Shown piece after piece: positions 30,801 through 39,412 of a stretch of DNA of 64,000 nucleotides; the first letter of the stretch is position 1; each line of letters begins with the position of its first letter. The notes beneath the pieces are model-generated. The model was not told where the DNA came from and did no database searches. It saw only the letters and a program-made list of their open reading frames with translations. Origin of the DNA: Methylophilus sp. QUAN. GTDB taxonomy: Bacteria > Pseudomonadota > Gammaproteobacteria > Burkholderiales > Methylophilaceae. A program made the translations under genes and the position numbers. The stretch is taken from assembly GCF_015354445.1 (NCBI RefSeq), contig NZ_JADKYT010000002.1:310001-374000 (forward strand). Direction: 5' to 3'.

Positions 30801-31198
30801 TTGGCGCATAGTGAGTCAATGGTGTAAATACGCAGCCGCGCCGGGCTGGCGAGCAAGTGCCATTGCAGTTCCGCCGAGCGTCGCAAGGCCTGTTGGCCTA
30901 AGGCATAAGTGATTTGTTTGTGCGGCGCCTCTGGCGGCACGCCCGTGTCTGCCAGCAATAAGCTATCGAGAATCCGCGCCCGCATTTCCGATGCGGCTTT
31001 ATTGGTAAAGGTGATGGCGATAATCTCTTCGGGCGCCTGCACGGTTTGCAGCAGCTTGAGAAAGCGCTGCGTCAGCAGCTCGGTTTTACCGGCACCCGCC
31101 GGGGCTTCGACAATAAACGACTCCACAGCCAGCGCACGTTCGCGGTTGGCAGCATCCAGCGCCAAGGCTTGCTGGAAGTCAGTCTCAGTCATTTTCAT
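27824..31198 (-). CDS. AddA/RecB-like UvrD-type helicase with C-terminal nuclease
   Basis: Large superfamily 1A helicase-nuclease for double-strand-break processing. Walker A is EAPAGAGKTE (residues 31-40), motif II is LLVDEFQDTSPMQIDLL, and motif III region is FAVGDPMQSIYRFR. Helicase motifs V and VI appear at MTIHKSKGLEFD and LYVAATRAERQLHLL. The C-terminus has a PD-(D/E)XK nuclease pattern: His in GTLAHLYLQ, then VDYKS in RWIVDYKSM. The 1124-residue length fits AddA. ATGA overlap with the upstream AddB-like gene indicates coupling. RecC and RecD genes are absent, so this is an AddAB-type rather than RecBCD-type enzyme. Confidence 0.92.
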   Translation of the reverse strand: MKMTETDFQQALALDAANRERALAVESFIVEAPAGAGKTELLTQRFLKLLQTVQAPEEIIAITFTNKAASEMRARILDSLLLADTGVPPEAPHKQITYALGQQALRRSAELQWHLLASPARLRIYTIDSLCANLARQMPLLSRFGTQPAVTEDAWAYYREAAGMALQTMDDERLGEPVRRVLRYMDNDQARLESLLISMLAKREQWLHLSQAKDHEQAQDALVYLIESELQAVLTALPARLQQSLMPIARYAASQLPAEHALSALLDWQTPLTANIENLPDWRALTELLLTSSGGLRKRLDKNMGLAATDEAKPYKEALTEILAGLAQHADSERSLARIRLLPDANGEDDAMIQALSQLLNIAAAQLWLCFQAQNEVDFVEISQRAFQALQEGDEATELAMRLDYRIQHLLVDEFQDTSPMQIDLLKALTRGWQPGDGRTLFAVGDPMQSIYRFRKANVGLFLNAALHGIGDIALTPLKLWRNNRSRPPVVDWINQTFQGMLPASDAPQQGAIAYRPFVATRAEATGAGVFVHPLITPVNSEDEEPADIRHLEAEQIIRIIQQTRADNPDATIAVLVRARKHLHALVTEMRRNHAELSFQAVEIEELANRQIVQDLLTLTHALHQRADRVHWLALLRAPWCGLTLADMHALIGQDGQRSVLSLLSDDHILARLSADGQTRARHVREVMQSALQWRGRTTVSRWVHNTWLRLGGANCLWNESDVQDVQAFFARIAALEQHGQFNPQALADDVQKLYAAPDAKADASLQFMTIHKSKGLEFDTVILPGLDGSNPPDDAKLVIWEEVPMEDGHTELVAAPFVPTALKRQQATITTYDYLNDLDKTRAAYEDARVLYVAATRAERQLHLLGAAKPDKSGEPQARKNSFLHLLWPAVQQWFSSEHDIVSRYPSAKQEADIRQFVPKLIRLREASTPALLQTTHHETHTGYQASTENDSAHRLEADIGTLAHLYLQLIAEQGLAAWQTHEKNAFLSLQHPMQRWFKQQGYSDSEASLGASHVAQLLTTTVQSEDGRWVLQPHTQAASELAIEQLSAGKKVIDRTFVADGVRWIVDYKSMPVSAKDDLTVLASIFKLQLADYAQLFQAEGLPVKTAILFLSAGKLAPVDIH

Positions 31199-33930
31199 AC
31201 TGCCCCTCCGGCCTGAAGCTGCTCAAACTGCAATTGCCGTTCGGGCAGGCGCAACAAGGGCAGTACATCGCAATAACCGAGGTCTTGTTCAGCCTCAAAC
31301 ACCACGGCGGCTTCACCGGCCTTAAGTGCTAGGGCGGTGCGCGTGATTTGTGTGTGCCAATGTGTGAGTACCGATCGCCAGTCGGGGAACTGCTCAGGGT
31401 CAAACAATTTGTTTTTCTCGTGGTTAAAGGCTTTGATGCCAGGCACGATGTCATCTTCAGCGGCGACGCCAGCGAAGCCGCCATCAGTCAGGCGCAGCTT
31501 GCCAAAGCACACTGCTGCAATGTCGGCATCCTGTAGCAGAAAAGCGGCGTAAATCGGTAATTGCGGTTCACTGATTTTGTCTGACGCCCAGTTTTTAAAG
31601 TCAGGCATGCTGCCGGTTTTGTAATCCACCACCACCAGTCGGCCATCGGCCAGTGTATCGACGCGGTCTATCACCAGTTTGACCTGTATGCCTTCAATGA
31701 GTGGTTTGAAGACTTGTTCGACCGAGGTGACGGCGAATGCTTGCGGACGTTCGCGTTCCACTTCCCATAACCAGGTCAGTGCCAGTTTGCTCAGACGCTC
31801 TGCCTCCAGTTGGCAAAACACGGCAGAGAAGGGTTGGGCAAATTCGCTATTAAAGGCAGTGATGACCTCTGCGGCAATCTGGTCTAGCTGGGTTTTTAAG
31901 TGGTCGGCATCTACCGTTTGCCAATCCAGCGTCGTTTGCTGCGACCAAAAAGCTGCCAGCACGCGGTGGATGAGGTCACCGCGCTGCATGGCGTCCAAGC
32001 CATTGTGTGGCGTGTCCAGTTTGCGCGCTTTGAGGCGGTATTGGTAAAACGCCCAAGCCGGGCACAGCGCTTGCGCACGTAGCAAACCCGTGCCGCCGCT
32101 AATATGTTCACCTTCCTGTATAGGTGGTGCCTGGTGGTCATCCAGCCATTGCCAGTCTTGCGTGCTGTTGCGCGCCAAGGTTTCGGCCAGCGTCGCGGCA
32201 CCTGCCGTTTCGGTGGCTTCTGGGATCGCTTGTATCAGCGGGCTCATGCGCAACAAACGATCGCCCTCTTGCCGGGCCGATGAAAAAATGACTTGTTTGG
32301 CCGAGCGCAGCAGGCGTTGGTGAATCTGGCTGGCAAAGGCCATTTGCACTTCGCTACTCGCATTGGGGGTGCCTGCCTGCCGCTGCAATTCAGCCGGGAT
32401 CAGCGCATTGGTGCGCGATAATGGTGGGCAGACATGGTCGTTCATGCCCATCACCCACACGCCATCGAGTGGTTGTGCACTGGCTTCCAGCATGCCCATG
32501 ACGGTGATGTTGGGCTGCCGCACGGTTTGTGGCTGGAAAATTTGTGCCTGGCATAACTGCGAGAGTCTGTGCAGCGCACTCATGGCATCTACCGGCCCTA
32601 GCCAGGCATCCAGTGCTGCCAGTTGTGTCAGTACGCTTTTAAACTTGGTCTGGCACTGGTGTTCGTGGCTGGACAAGCTGCGTTCGCCAGGCCAATGTGT
32701 GGCTGCCAGTAATGCAGTAAAGCTGGCCACCCAGGCGGAAGGGACTTGTTTGCGCGGTGTTTGTTTGGCTTGTGTCAGCAAAGCCGTTAAATCGGCATGC
32801 AGGGCCGGGCACAAAATCGGGTATTCATCCTGCTGCTTGCGCGAGACAAAGCGGGCGAAGGTCTGCGCGCTCACTTGCAGCGGTAACTGGCGGCGCATCT
32901 CGGCATCGAGTGCAGCGCGCGCATCCGCTTCATACAGCGCTTGCGACCAGTAAATATCGGCCAGCAACACCGACAGTTCGGCTTGTGGCATGGGGCTGGC
33001 CTGAAAGGCTAGCCGTAATACATGCAATGCGCACTGTACCAGCGGCCAGCGGCTCAGTGGCAGACCCAGCGAAAACTCGTAACAGCGCGGCGTTTCGGCC
33101 TGAGCAGGGTGCAGCGCTTCTGGGTGAAAGGTGTCATCCAGCAGGTTGGCCAAGGTGTCACGCAGGCTATCCAGCTCGGGCACGACAATCGCCAGTGTGG
33201 CTTGCGGATTAGCGCTTAACTGCTGTTGTGCCCAGTGCACTGCCGCGCGCATTTCGTCCATGGCCTCGGCAAACGTCATGCGCTGTGTGTGTTGTGCGGT
33301 CATGCCGTGATCAAAGGCGCTAATGTGCACGCCTGCCGCTTGCAGCGTTTCTAAGAGGGTTTGTACATGCGGGTTGATGCGGTCAAAACCAGCCAGTTGT
33401 ATGCTGGCAGGTAAGGTCAAAGTGTGCTGATGGAGTTGTTCCAGTTGCCAGGTCTGGTAACGTACGCCCTCCAGGTAGCCACTTTGTTTGCATAAGGATT
33501 GAAACTGCTGGCGCCACTGCAAAAACTGGCGCGTCTCTTCGCTGGCATCGTCCATGTCCAGGCTGATATTCCACTCAATCAGGTAGCGGTTGGCCTCCAT
33601 GGCGGCGCTGGCCAGGCCGTTGGTGTTAAATAAATCGATAGCCGCATGCTGGCGTAAACAATGCTGAATCGCCTGCTCCCAAAGCAAGGCTTCCTGCGTG
33701 GTAGATAACATGCCCAGTGGCGCCTGGGCGATATCAATTTGCCCGCACAATAGTGCGTGTTCTATGCGTTGATTCACCCAGTCTTGTAACGGAAACACCT
33801 GCGGTGCCTGCCACTGTACATGGCCTTGTTGCTGATACGTCTGTTGCAGCCATTGCCGGATACCTTGCGCCAGGCGTGCTGAGGCGCAGAGAACCACAGG
33901 TGCGGTGTCGGGATTGGCAGCAAGAGTCAT
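31195..33930 (-). CDS. AddB-like PD-(D/E)XK exonuclease with reduced iron-sulfur ligands
   Basis: Partner subunit of the AddA-like helicase in recombinational repair. The N-terminal two thirds are the inactivated helicase-like part (VFPLQDWVNQRI, GMNDHVCPPLSR). The C-terminal nuclease has GDLIHRVLAAFW and LVVVDYKTGS. AddB normally holds a [4Fe-4S] cluster with one Cys before the nuclease and a CX2CX5C group after it. Here the first Cys is present (ALCPAWAF) but the last group reads LGYCDVLPLL, so only one of three cysteines remains. The ATG at 33930 is used because the extension to 34038 is not AddB-like; no clear ribosome site precedes it. The end overlaps the AddA gene by four bases. Confidence 0.88.
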   Translation of the reverse strand: MTLAANPDTAPVVLCASARLAQGIRQWLQQTYQQQGHVQWQAPQVFPLQDWVNQRIEHALLCGQIDIAQAPLGMLSTTQEALLWEQAIQHCLRQHAAIDLFNTNGLASAAMEANRYLIEWNISLDMDDASEETRQFLQWRQQFQSLCKQSGYLEGVRYQTWQLEQLHQHTLTLPASIQLAGFDRINPHVQTLLETLQAAGVHISAFDHGMTAQHTQRMTFAEAMDEMRAAVHWAQQQLSANPQATLAIVVPELDSLRDTLANLLDDTFHPEALHPAQAETPRCYEFSLGLPLSRWPLVQCALHVLRLAFQASPMPQAELSVLLADIYWSQALYEADARAALDAEMRRQLPLQVSAQTFARFVSRKQQDEYPILCPALHADLTALLTQAKQTPRKQVPSAWVASFTALLAATHWPGERSLSSHEHQCQTKFKSVLTQLAALDAWLGPVDAMSALHRLSQLCQAQIFQPQTVRQPNITVMGMLEASAQPLDGVWVMGMNDHVCPPLSRTNALIPAELQRQAGTPNASSEVQMAFASQIHQRLLRSAKQVIFSSARQEGDRLLRMSPLIQAIPEATETAGAATLAETLARNSTQDWQWLDDHQAPPIQEGEHISGGTGLLRAQALCPAWAFYQYRLKARKLDTPHNGLDAMQRGDLIHRVLAAFWSQQTTLDWQTVDADHLKTQLDQIAAEVITAFNSEFAQPFSAVFCQLEAERLSKLALTWLWEVERERPQAFAVTSVEQVFKPLIEGIQVKLVIDRVDTLADGRLVVVDYKTGSMPDFKNWASDKISEPQLPIYAAFLLQDADIAAVCFGKLRLTDGGFAGVAAEDDIVPGIKAFNHEKNKLFDPEQFPDWRSVLTHWHTQITRTALALKAGEAAVVFEAEQDLGYCDVLPLLRLPERQLQFEQLQAGGAV

Positions 33931-34021
33931 GAATAGATATCGGCAGGAATTATTATGTTCAGCGCAACATTTTATAAGATAATGCGATGAACAAACGATA
34001 AAAAACTTGCGGAGTAGTGAC

Positions 34022-34399
34022 ATGTCGGCTTTTGCCAAATTTTTAAAATGGGTTTTCTGGATAATCCTGTTGCCGGTCGTCTTGCTTGGTCTCTATACCT
34101 GGGGCAGCCTGAGCTGGGTCTACTCTGATGGTGAGCGCATCGGCTATGTGCAAAAACTGGCTCATAAAGGCTGGGTGTGTAAAACCTGGGAAGGCGAGTT
34201 GGTACTGGTGACTGTGCCGGGCACACAGGCCGAGAAGTTTTACTTTACTGTGCGCGATCCTGCCGTGATTAGCAAAGTGAATCAACTGGCCGGGGAGCGG
34301 GTACGCGTCATGTACAAAGAGCATAAAGGCGTGCCTTCAAGCTGCTTTGGCGAGACCAGTCATTATGTTTATGATGTGGATGTCATTAAAGAAGATTGA
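34022..34399 (+). CDS. Conserved-looking single-span membrane protein, unknown function
   Basis: 125-residue protein with one N-terminal membrane anchor (FLKWVFWIILLPVVLLGLYTW, about residues 6-27) and a soluble remainder that is probably periplasmic. That part starts with SLSWVYSDGERIGYVQKL and has two cysteines (WVCKTW, SSCFGE) that could form a disulfide. The ATG at 34022 has GGAG eight bases upstream. Its stop overlaps the TTG start of the kinase gene (TTGA). No known domain is recognised. It is divergent from the AddB-like gene across 91 bases. Confidence 0.75.
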   Translation: MSAFAKFLKWVFWIILLPVVLLGLYTWGSLSWVYSDGERIGYVQKLAHKGWVCKTWEGELVLVTVPGTQAEKFYFTVRDPAVISKVNQLAGERVRVMYKEHKGVPSSCFGETSHYVYDVDVIKED

Positions 34400-35367
34400 C
34401 GCGTAGCGTGTCACTTTTTGTTGTTGCCAGCTTTATTCAGGCCTGCTGCTGGTCGGTTGAGCGTTTGCCACGGGCAGGCGAGTCAGTGGCAGCGACTGCT
34501 ATGGCTAGCGAGACTGGCGGTAAGGGCTTTAATGTGGCCGTGGCCGCCCGTCGACTGGGAGCACCAGTATCGGTCATCATCGCGCTTGGTGAAGATGCCG
34601 CAGCAGAGGCTGCTTTGCAAGTGTTGCAACAACACGCTATTGCACCGATTTACGCTTATCGGCTGTCGCCACAATCAGGCCATGGCGCAGGTTTGATTGG
34701 CGCCGACGGCGCCAATATGGTCAGTGTCTATCTTGGTCCTAACCGATTGTTAACGGCAGCGCATGTTGCCAATGCGGCGTCCTCTATACAAGCGGCAACA
34801 CTGGTCTATGCACAGTTTGAGACTTCATTGGCGGCGATTGAAAGCGCTTTTGCATTAGCCAGGCAAGCCCGGCGGCAGACTGTATTGAATCCTTCTCCCT
34901 GGCAGGCAATTTCGCCTGCTTTGCTTGCGCAGACCAGCATGCTTATATTAAATCAATCTGAGGCAGCACAGTTGCTGGCATGGCCTGCCGAGCTTATGAC
35001 GCAGACGCCTGAGATCGCAATCAATGCATTACAACAAGCGATCAGCCGGTTTTACCAAACGTGGTCAGGCGAGTTGCTGGTGGTGACGCTGGGGGCATGG
35101 GGTAGCGTGGCCATGACGCACGCCGGGGAGTGGATTATTTCACCCGCGTTTGCAGTCGCGGCAGTCGACACGCTGGGGGCCGGGGATGCTTTTGCTGCGG
35201 CGCTGTGTGTGGCCTTGGCGCGTGGAGATGCGTTGCCACAAGCATTACAGTTTGCCAACGCTTGCGGCGCTATCGTTGCCCAACAGCCGGGCGTGCTGGG
35301 CGCCTTGCCTGACGCCGCGCAGGTCAGCACATTCATGCATCAGCGCCAGGCTACACTTCCAGTTTGA
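34396..35367 (+). CDS. PfkB/ribokinase-family carbohydrate kinase with altered sugar-binding site
   Basis: ATP-dependent sugar or nucleoside kinase fold, 323 residues. The di-glycine hinge GGKGFNVAVAARRLG (residues 41-55) and the catalytic anion-hole DTLGAGDAF (Asp264) are present, so phosphoryl transfer should work. The N-terminal substrate motif of ribokinase (GSxNxD) reads ASFIQACC here, so the Asn and Asp that hold the sugar are missing and the substrate is probably not ribose. The start is a TTG at 34396 overlapping the previous stop; no better start retains the first strand. The 3' end overlaps the converging GntR gene by 17 bases. Confidence 0.82.
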   Translation: MTRSVSLFVVASFIQACCWSVERLPRAGESVAATAMASETGGKGFNVAVAARRLGAPVSVIIALGEDAAAEAALQVLQQHAIAPIYAYRLSPQSGHGAGLIGADGANMVSVYLGPNRLLTAAHVANAASSIQAATLVYAQFETSLAAIESAFALARQARRQTVLNPSPWQAISPALLAQTSMLILNQSEAAQLLAWPAELMTQTPEIAINALQQAISRFYQTWSGELLVVTLGAWGSVAMTHAGEWIISPAFAVAAVDTLGAGDAFAAALCVALARGDALPQALQFANACGAIVAQQPGVLGALPDAAQVSTFMHQRQATLPV

Positions 35368-36109
35368 TCCGGTAAGTATAGGCATCACCACGGAAGGTGC
35401 CCTCCACGTACTCCACCAGTTGCTGTTGTTGCGAGTAAGACTTGCGTTTGAGCAGCAAGCACGGGCTGCTTTGCCTGAAATCAAACACCCTGGACTCTTC
35501 ATCGCTACTCATCACGGCTTCTATTGACTGCTCTGCCCAGCTCAGCTTAATGCAACATTGCTGCTCGAGGTGGTTGTATGCCGATCCTGAGGTATCCCAG
35601 TCTGCCATGCCAGGCGCCAGTGTTAAATCATACCAGGCCACTTCGCGCGTCATCGGCACTTCATTGCCCAGGCGGATTCTGATCAGGCGCAAGAATGTCG
35701 AGGTAGAGGGACGCTGGAAAATAGAGGCGATGGTACGGTCAGTGACTACCTCATGCGAAACAATGCGTGTGGAAGCGGTAATGCCTACTTCACGCATTTC
35801 TTCGGTAAAGCCTTTTAATTTACCCAAGGACGGACAGATTTTTGGCGCTGCTTTGACCAGTGTGCCTGCACGGCCATCGCTATCGATTTGTCCACTGGCA
35901 CGTAACTCTTCATAGCAGCGGCGCACCGTTGTTCTACTGAGGTTCAGTGCTTCCGCCAGCATACGCTCTGAAGGCAAGCCGCTGCCATTTTCAATGGCCC
36001 CGGTTTCAATCAGCGTCAGGATATTGCGTTTGAGCTGTTGATAGTAAGGTTCAGAGGTCTTTTCACTGACCTTGAGCCTGGCAATCAATTCATCGTAATC
36101 ATGCATCAT
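35351..36109 (-). CDS. GntR/HutC-family transcriptional regulator with UTRA domain
   Basis: Regulator of about 252 residues. The N-terminal winged helix (GSGLPSERMLAEALNLSRTTVRRCYEELRASGQI, about residues 40-75) is classic GntR. The C-terminal UTRA domain (about 95-250) binds a small metabolite such as a sugar phosphate; PMTREVAWYDLTLAPG and YVEGTFRGDAYTYRIKLEV fit. The frame opens at a TTG at 36130, but the ATG pair at 36109/36106 is more likely. It converges on the PfkB kinase and diverges from the LGFP-repeat gene, so one or both may be targets. The effector is unknown. Confidence 0.88.
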   Translation of the reverse strand: MMHDYDELIARLKVSEKTSEPYYQQLKRNILTLIETGAIENGSGLPSERMLAEALNLSRTTVRRCYEELRASGQIDSDGRAGTLVKAAPKICPSLGKLKGFTEEMREVGITASTRIVSHEVVTDRTIASIFQRPSTSTFLRLIRIRLGNEVPMTREVAWYDLTLAPGMADWDTSGSAYNHLEQQCCIKLSWAEQSIEAVMSSDEESRVFDFRQSSPCLLLKRKSYSQQQQLVEYVEGTFRGDAYTYRIKLEV

Positions 36110-36262
36110 CTCTGCATTATAAAACGACAAATCAATGGATGCGCATGCATTTCCGACGGCAACTTGTTAACTTAATTGTTTATATTGTAAATATTTATTG
36201 CATTTATAAATCCGTTATGGAACCATATAGATACCAAAAAAATACCATAAAGGGAGAATGCC

Positions 36263-39200
36263 ATGACTGAGATTCAACATAAGTATCAAGCGCTGGGAGG
36301 CGAGCAGGGGCCGTTAGGCCGTGCAGTGAGCGAGGAGCAAGCAACGCCGAACGGCTTAGGATTTTTTCAGGATTTTGAACATGGCATGATTTTCTATCAT
36401 GCTGATTATGGCGCGCATGTGTTGTCTGAGTCGGTAGAAAACAAGTGGAAATCCAGCATGCTGGCCAATGATATGGTAACTGGGACACAGCAGGCGATCC
36501 GTGATTACATGGGTTTCCCGATCTCAGATACCCTGCCGACTGGTGAGCGCGGTGAGGCCTGCTACTTTGAGCGAGGCATGATCGTCGTCAGGGCAAGTGG
36601 CAGCAGTGTGGTCATCTATGGCGAGTGTTATCAGGCATATCGTGCGCATGGTGACCTGCAGGGGGGGCTGGGTTTGCCGTTGAACGATCAGAAACTTTCC
36701 GCTGGCGGTGGTTATGTCGTGCAATGCGATCAGGCCGATATTTACTGGCATCCAACGACAGGCGCGTTTGAAGTACACGGCGCCATTTTGCAAAAGTACC
36801 GCAGTATGGGCGCAGAAAATGCATTTCTGGGCTACCCAATCAGTGATGAGCAGCCGGTATTCAAGGGTAGCCAGCAGATTGGTGCAGTGAGTCATTTTCA
36901 ATCCGGCACTATTTACTGGAGTGCTCCAACTGGGGCGCATGAGGTGCATGGAGATTTGCTGACGGCTTACCAAACCCACCATCATGGCCCGGCAGGCGAG
37001 TTAGGTTTTCCGATCTCAGATGAAACCAATTCGCCTAACGATGTATGCCGTTTCAATAATTTTCAACACGGCATTTTGGTATGGCAGGCGGCGAATAGAC
37101 AAGTGAGTTTGATTAACCGGCTCAAGTTGGTGGTCACCCGGCTGGAAACGGATGAAGATGATGATGACTTACTGGTACGTACGCAAGTACTGATCGACCA
37201 TTTACAAGGCCAGCAAAAACGCTTTGACAAGCAGTTTGGCGAATACTCTAATCAAGGTACCAAAACCTTTAGCAATCCTGACGAAGGCTTTATTTGTGAT
37301 TGCCCCATCAATGATGGCAATGCCATTTTGACGGTGAATATGCAGGCGTTTGATGTAGACGATGGTTTGAACTTCAACGATGACCTGATTGCACAATTCA
37401 GCAAGTCATTCGGCATTGAAACTCTATGGGATAGCTCTTTGCCAGACCTGCAAGGCAATGATCTCGGGACCTTTGCGCGTGGCCCGGATGGCAAGTTCCG
37501 CGCAAGTTTTACCGTGTTTACAGATCATCTGGTGGTGGATCCGACCGATAGTGCTCATTTCAGGGAAAATTTGTTCTGGAGTTTTAAGAACCCTAAAATT
37601 GCCAAGTTAAGCTTTGAAACCTGTGCTGCTACCTTTAGCGACTTAGAGGCTGACGATACCTGGTTTTTCCATCCGTTTAACCGCGCCTTTTATGAAACGG
37701 TGTACAAAAGCGCAGCCAAAACAGGCACCTGTTTTGGCATGTGCCTGGAGGCTATTTATGCCTTAAAAGGGGTGTCCAGCTCCCGGCAATTCATTTCACA
37801 GTATAGTTTCGATGCGCAACGCACCAGGGATATTTCCATCAAATTTGGCTATCAACTGGGCGGTAGCCAGGTGGGCTACATGATAGATGCGATTAAAAGC
37901 GGCCGCATGTGGGATCCAGCACAAAACTTTGAGTTTTCGCAAACGGCGTTTGAGCAGAAAAACTATAGTTTGTTGTGTTTATCCGAAGATATCTCACCTG
38001 TGGGCGGCCATGTGGTGCTGCCTTATCGCTGGGAAAAGCTCAGTGATGAAGAGTGGCGTATTTATGTCGCTAACCCTAATTCGCCTTTCTCCAAAGTAAA
38101 AAGCAATGAAGGTGGTGACCGCGTGATTACGGTGAATCCCAAAACCAATACTTTTGTCTATCAGCATGGCAAAGATAAAACCTGGAAAGGTGGGCAGGGC
38201 TTGTTTAATGGCGGGCGTATGTTTGCCATACCGTTTAGTGCGTTATCGACCCAACCGAGAACACCGTTTTGGGAAGCATTTTTGACCTTTATTACTGGCG
38301 GCATGTATTTGATTTTTGCCAGTGATTCGAGTGAGCTGGAGCAGGTCAGCAATGAGCAAGGTGAGACCTTGATCAATGCTGATGGCGGCTTGAATACGGA
38401 TCGGGTAACGCGTATTAAAAACTTGTTCCCGGTTGAGCACCACGCGCAGAGAACGTTTTCTGATATCGCCAAACAGGTAGGCAAAATCAAAACCAGTCGC
38501 AATCTTGGTCAATTATTTAAACGTAAGCAGTTTAATCTCTATTATCTGAACCAACCTTTAGTGCGCGGCAAGATGTATCCCGATGTGGTATTGCATGTGA
38601 ATCCAGACCTGGTGAGAACATTTCCAGGGCTGCAGTCAGAACAAAGCCCCACCGCACAACGGGTAGGCAAACTGTCGACCAAGTTTAAAACTAGCATTCA
38701 TACACAGCCACTCACTCACTCAGCTGCCAGCGATACGACGCAAACAGTTGCTCGTGATGTCAGCGAGCATGTACAGAGTTCGGCGATTTTAGGTGAGGTA
38801 TTGCGCAATAAACGGGCGCTGACACTCAAGGTGCGTAATCAAGCGCAGGGCGATTACCAGTTGGGGTTTGTCTCAGGTGGAGCAAAACTGATGTTGACGG
38901 CCAATTCAATACAAAATACCAGTGATATGGTGAGCATGTCTTTGGCAGGTAGCCGGCAACATTCATTTGTGTTTCAAGCGGGTGATCAAACCGCCAGCAA
39001 GCAGTTGACTCTCACGCTCACCAGTTACGATAACCAGCGCCGCTATGAGCTCAGTGGTTTGCAATTGCAAGCGCAGCAAACCATACAGTTGCAACATGAT
39101 AATGCCTGCCGTAGTGTGCAGTTGCAAAGTGCAGGCCAGCCGGTGGCGTTTGACTTAAAAGTGTTCGTCAACAATCAATCTTCAGCGGCGATGAGTAAAC

Positions 39201-39343
39201 GCGTGGAGTTTCCGGCGGATGTGGCCTTGAACTTCAGCCCGGTAGATTGGACCGCGCTGGAGCAAGGCGCGCTGGATACTGCATTAGAGTTGCAGTTGAT
39301 TAATCCCTTGGATGGCAAATTAATCGAAACCAGACGCTTGTAA
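36263..39343 (+). CDS. LGFP-repeat protein with papain-like Cys-His-Asn region
   Basis: 1026-residue protein of unknown function. Five LGFP-type repeats of about 53 residues fill positions 5-285; their cores read GPLGRAVSEE, MGFPISD, LGLPLND, LGYPISDE and LGFPISDE. A middle region (about 290-470) is acidic and contains a probable beta-rich domain. Residues 470-660 look like a papain-fold peptidase: Cys490 in TGTCFGMC, His583 in VGGHVVLPYRW and Asn604 in YVANPNSPF, in the right order and spacing. The C-terminal 230 residues are Gln/Ser/Thr-rich and beta-like. No signal peptide or membrane helix is visible. GGGAG lies seven bases before the ATG. LGFP repeats are best known from actinobacterial cell-wall proteins. 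Peptidase activity is inferred, not shown. Confidence 0.75.
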   Translation: MTEIQHKYQALGGEQGPLGRAVSEEQATPNGLGFFQDFEHGMIFYHADYGAHVLSESVENKWKSSMLANDMVTGTQQAIRDYMGFPISDTLPTGERGEACYFERGMIVVRASGSSVVIYGECYQAYRAHGDLQGGLGLPLNDQKLSAGGGYVVQCDQADIYWHPTTGAFEVHGAILQKYRSMGAENAFLGYPISDEQPVFKGSQQIGAVSHFQSGTIYWSAPTGAHEVHGDLLTAYQTHHHGPAGELGFPISDETNSPNDVCRFNNFQHGILVWQAANRQVSLINRLKLVVTRLETDEDDDDLLVRTQVLIDHLQGQQKRFDKQFGEYSNQGTKTFSNPDEGFICDCPINDGNAILTVNMQAFDVDDGLNFNDDLIAQFSKSFGIETLWDSSLPDLQGNDLGTFARGPDGKFRASFTVFTDHLVVDPTDSAHFRENLFWSFKNPKIAKLSFETCAATFSDLEADDTWFFHPFNRAFYETVYKSAAKTGTCFGMCLEAIYALKGVSSSRQFISQYSFDAQRTRDISIKFGYQLGGSQVGYMIDAIKSGRMWDPAQNFEFSQTAFEQKNYSLLCLSEDISPVGGHVVLPYRWEKLSDEEWRIYVANPNSPFSKVKSNEGGDRVITVNPKTNTFVYQHGKDKTWKGGQGLFNGGRMFAIPFSALSTQPRTPFWEAFLTFITGGMYLIFASDSSELEQVSNEQGETLINADGGLNTDRVTRIKNLFPVEHHAQRTFSDIAKQVGKIKTSRNLGQLFKRKQFNLYYLNQPLVRGKMYPDVVLHVNPDLVRTFPGLQSEQSPTAQRVGKLSTKFKTSIHTQPLTHSAASDTTQTVARDVSEHVQSSAILGEVLRNKRALTLKVRNQAQGDYQLGFVSGGAKLMLTANSIQNTSDMVSMSLAGSRQHSFVFQAGDQTASKQLTLTLTSYDNQRRYELSGLQLQAQQTIQLQHDNACRSVQLQSAGQPVAFDLKVFVNNQSSAAMSKRVEFPADVALNFSPVDWTALEQGALDTALELQLINPLDGKLIETRRL

Positions 39344-39367
39344 TAAATGGCGTGATGTCTGCTGACA

Positions 39368-39401
39368 AACAACCATGCGCCAGTGAAGGCGCATGGTTGT
39401 T
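39368..39401. terminator. Bidirectional rho-independent terminator
   Basis: Fourteen-base-pair perfect stem AACAACCATGCGCC / GGCGCATGGTTGTT with loop AGTGAA and a T run. It separates the LGFP gene from the converging chemoreceptor gene. Confidence 0.85.
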
Positions 39402-39412
39402 TTACCTAAACA

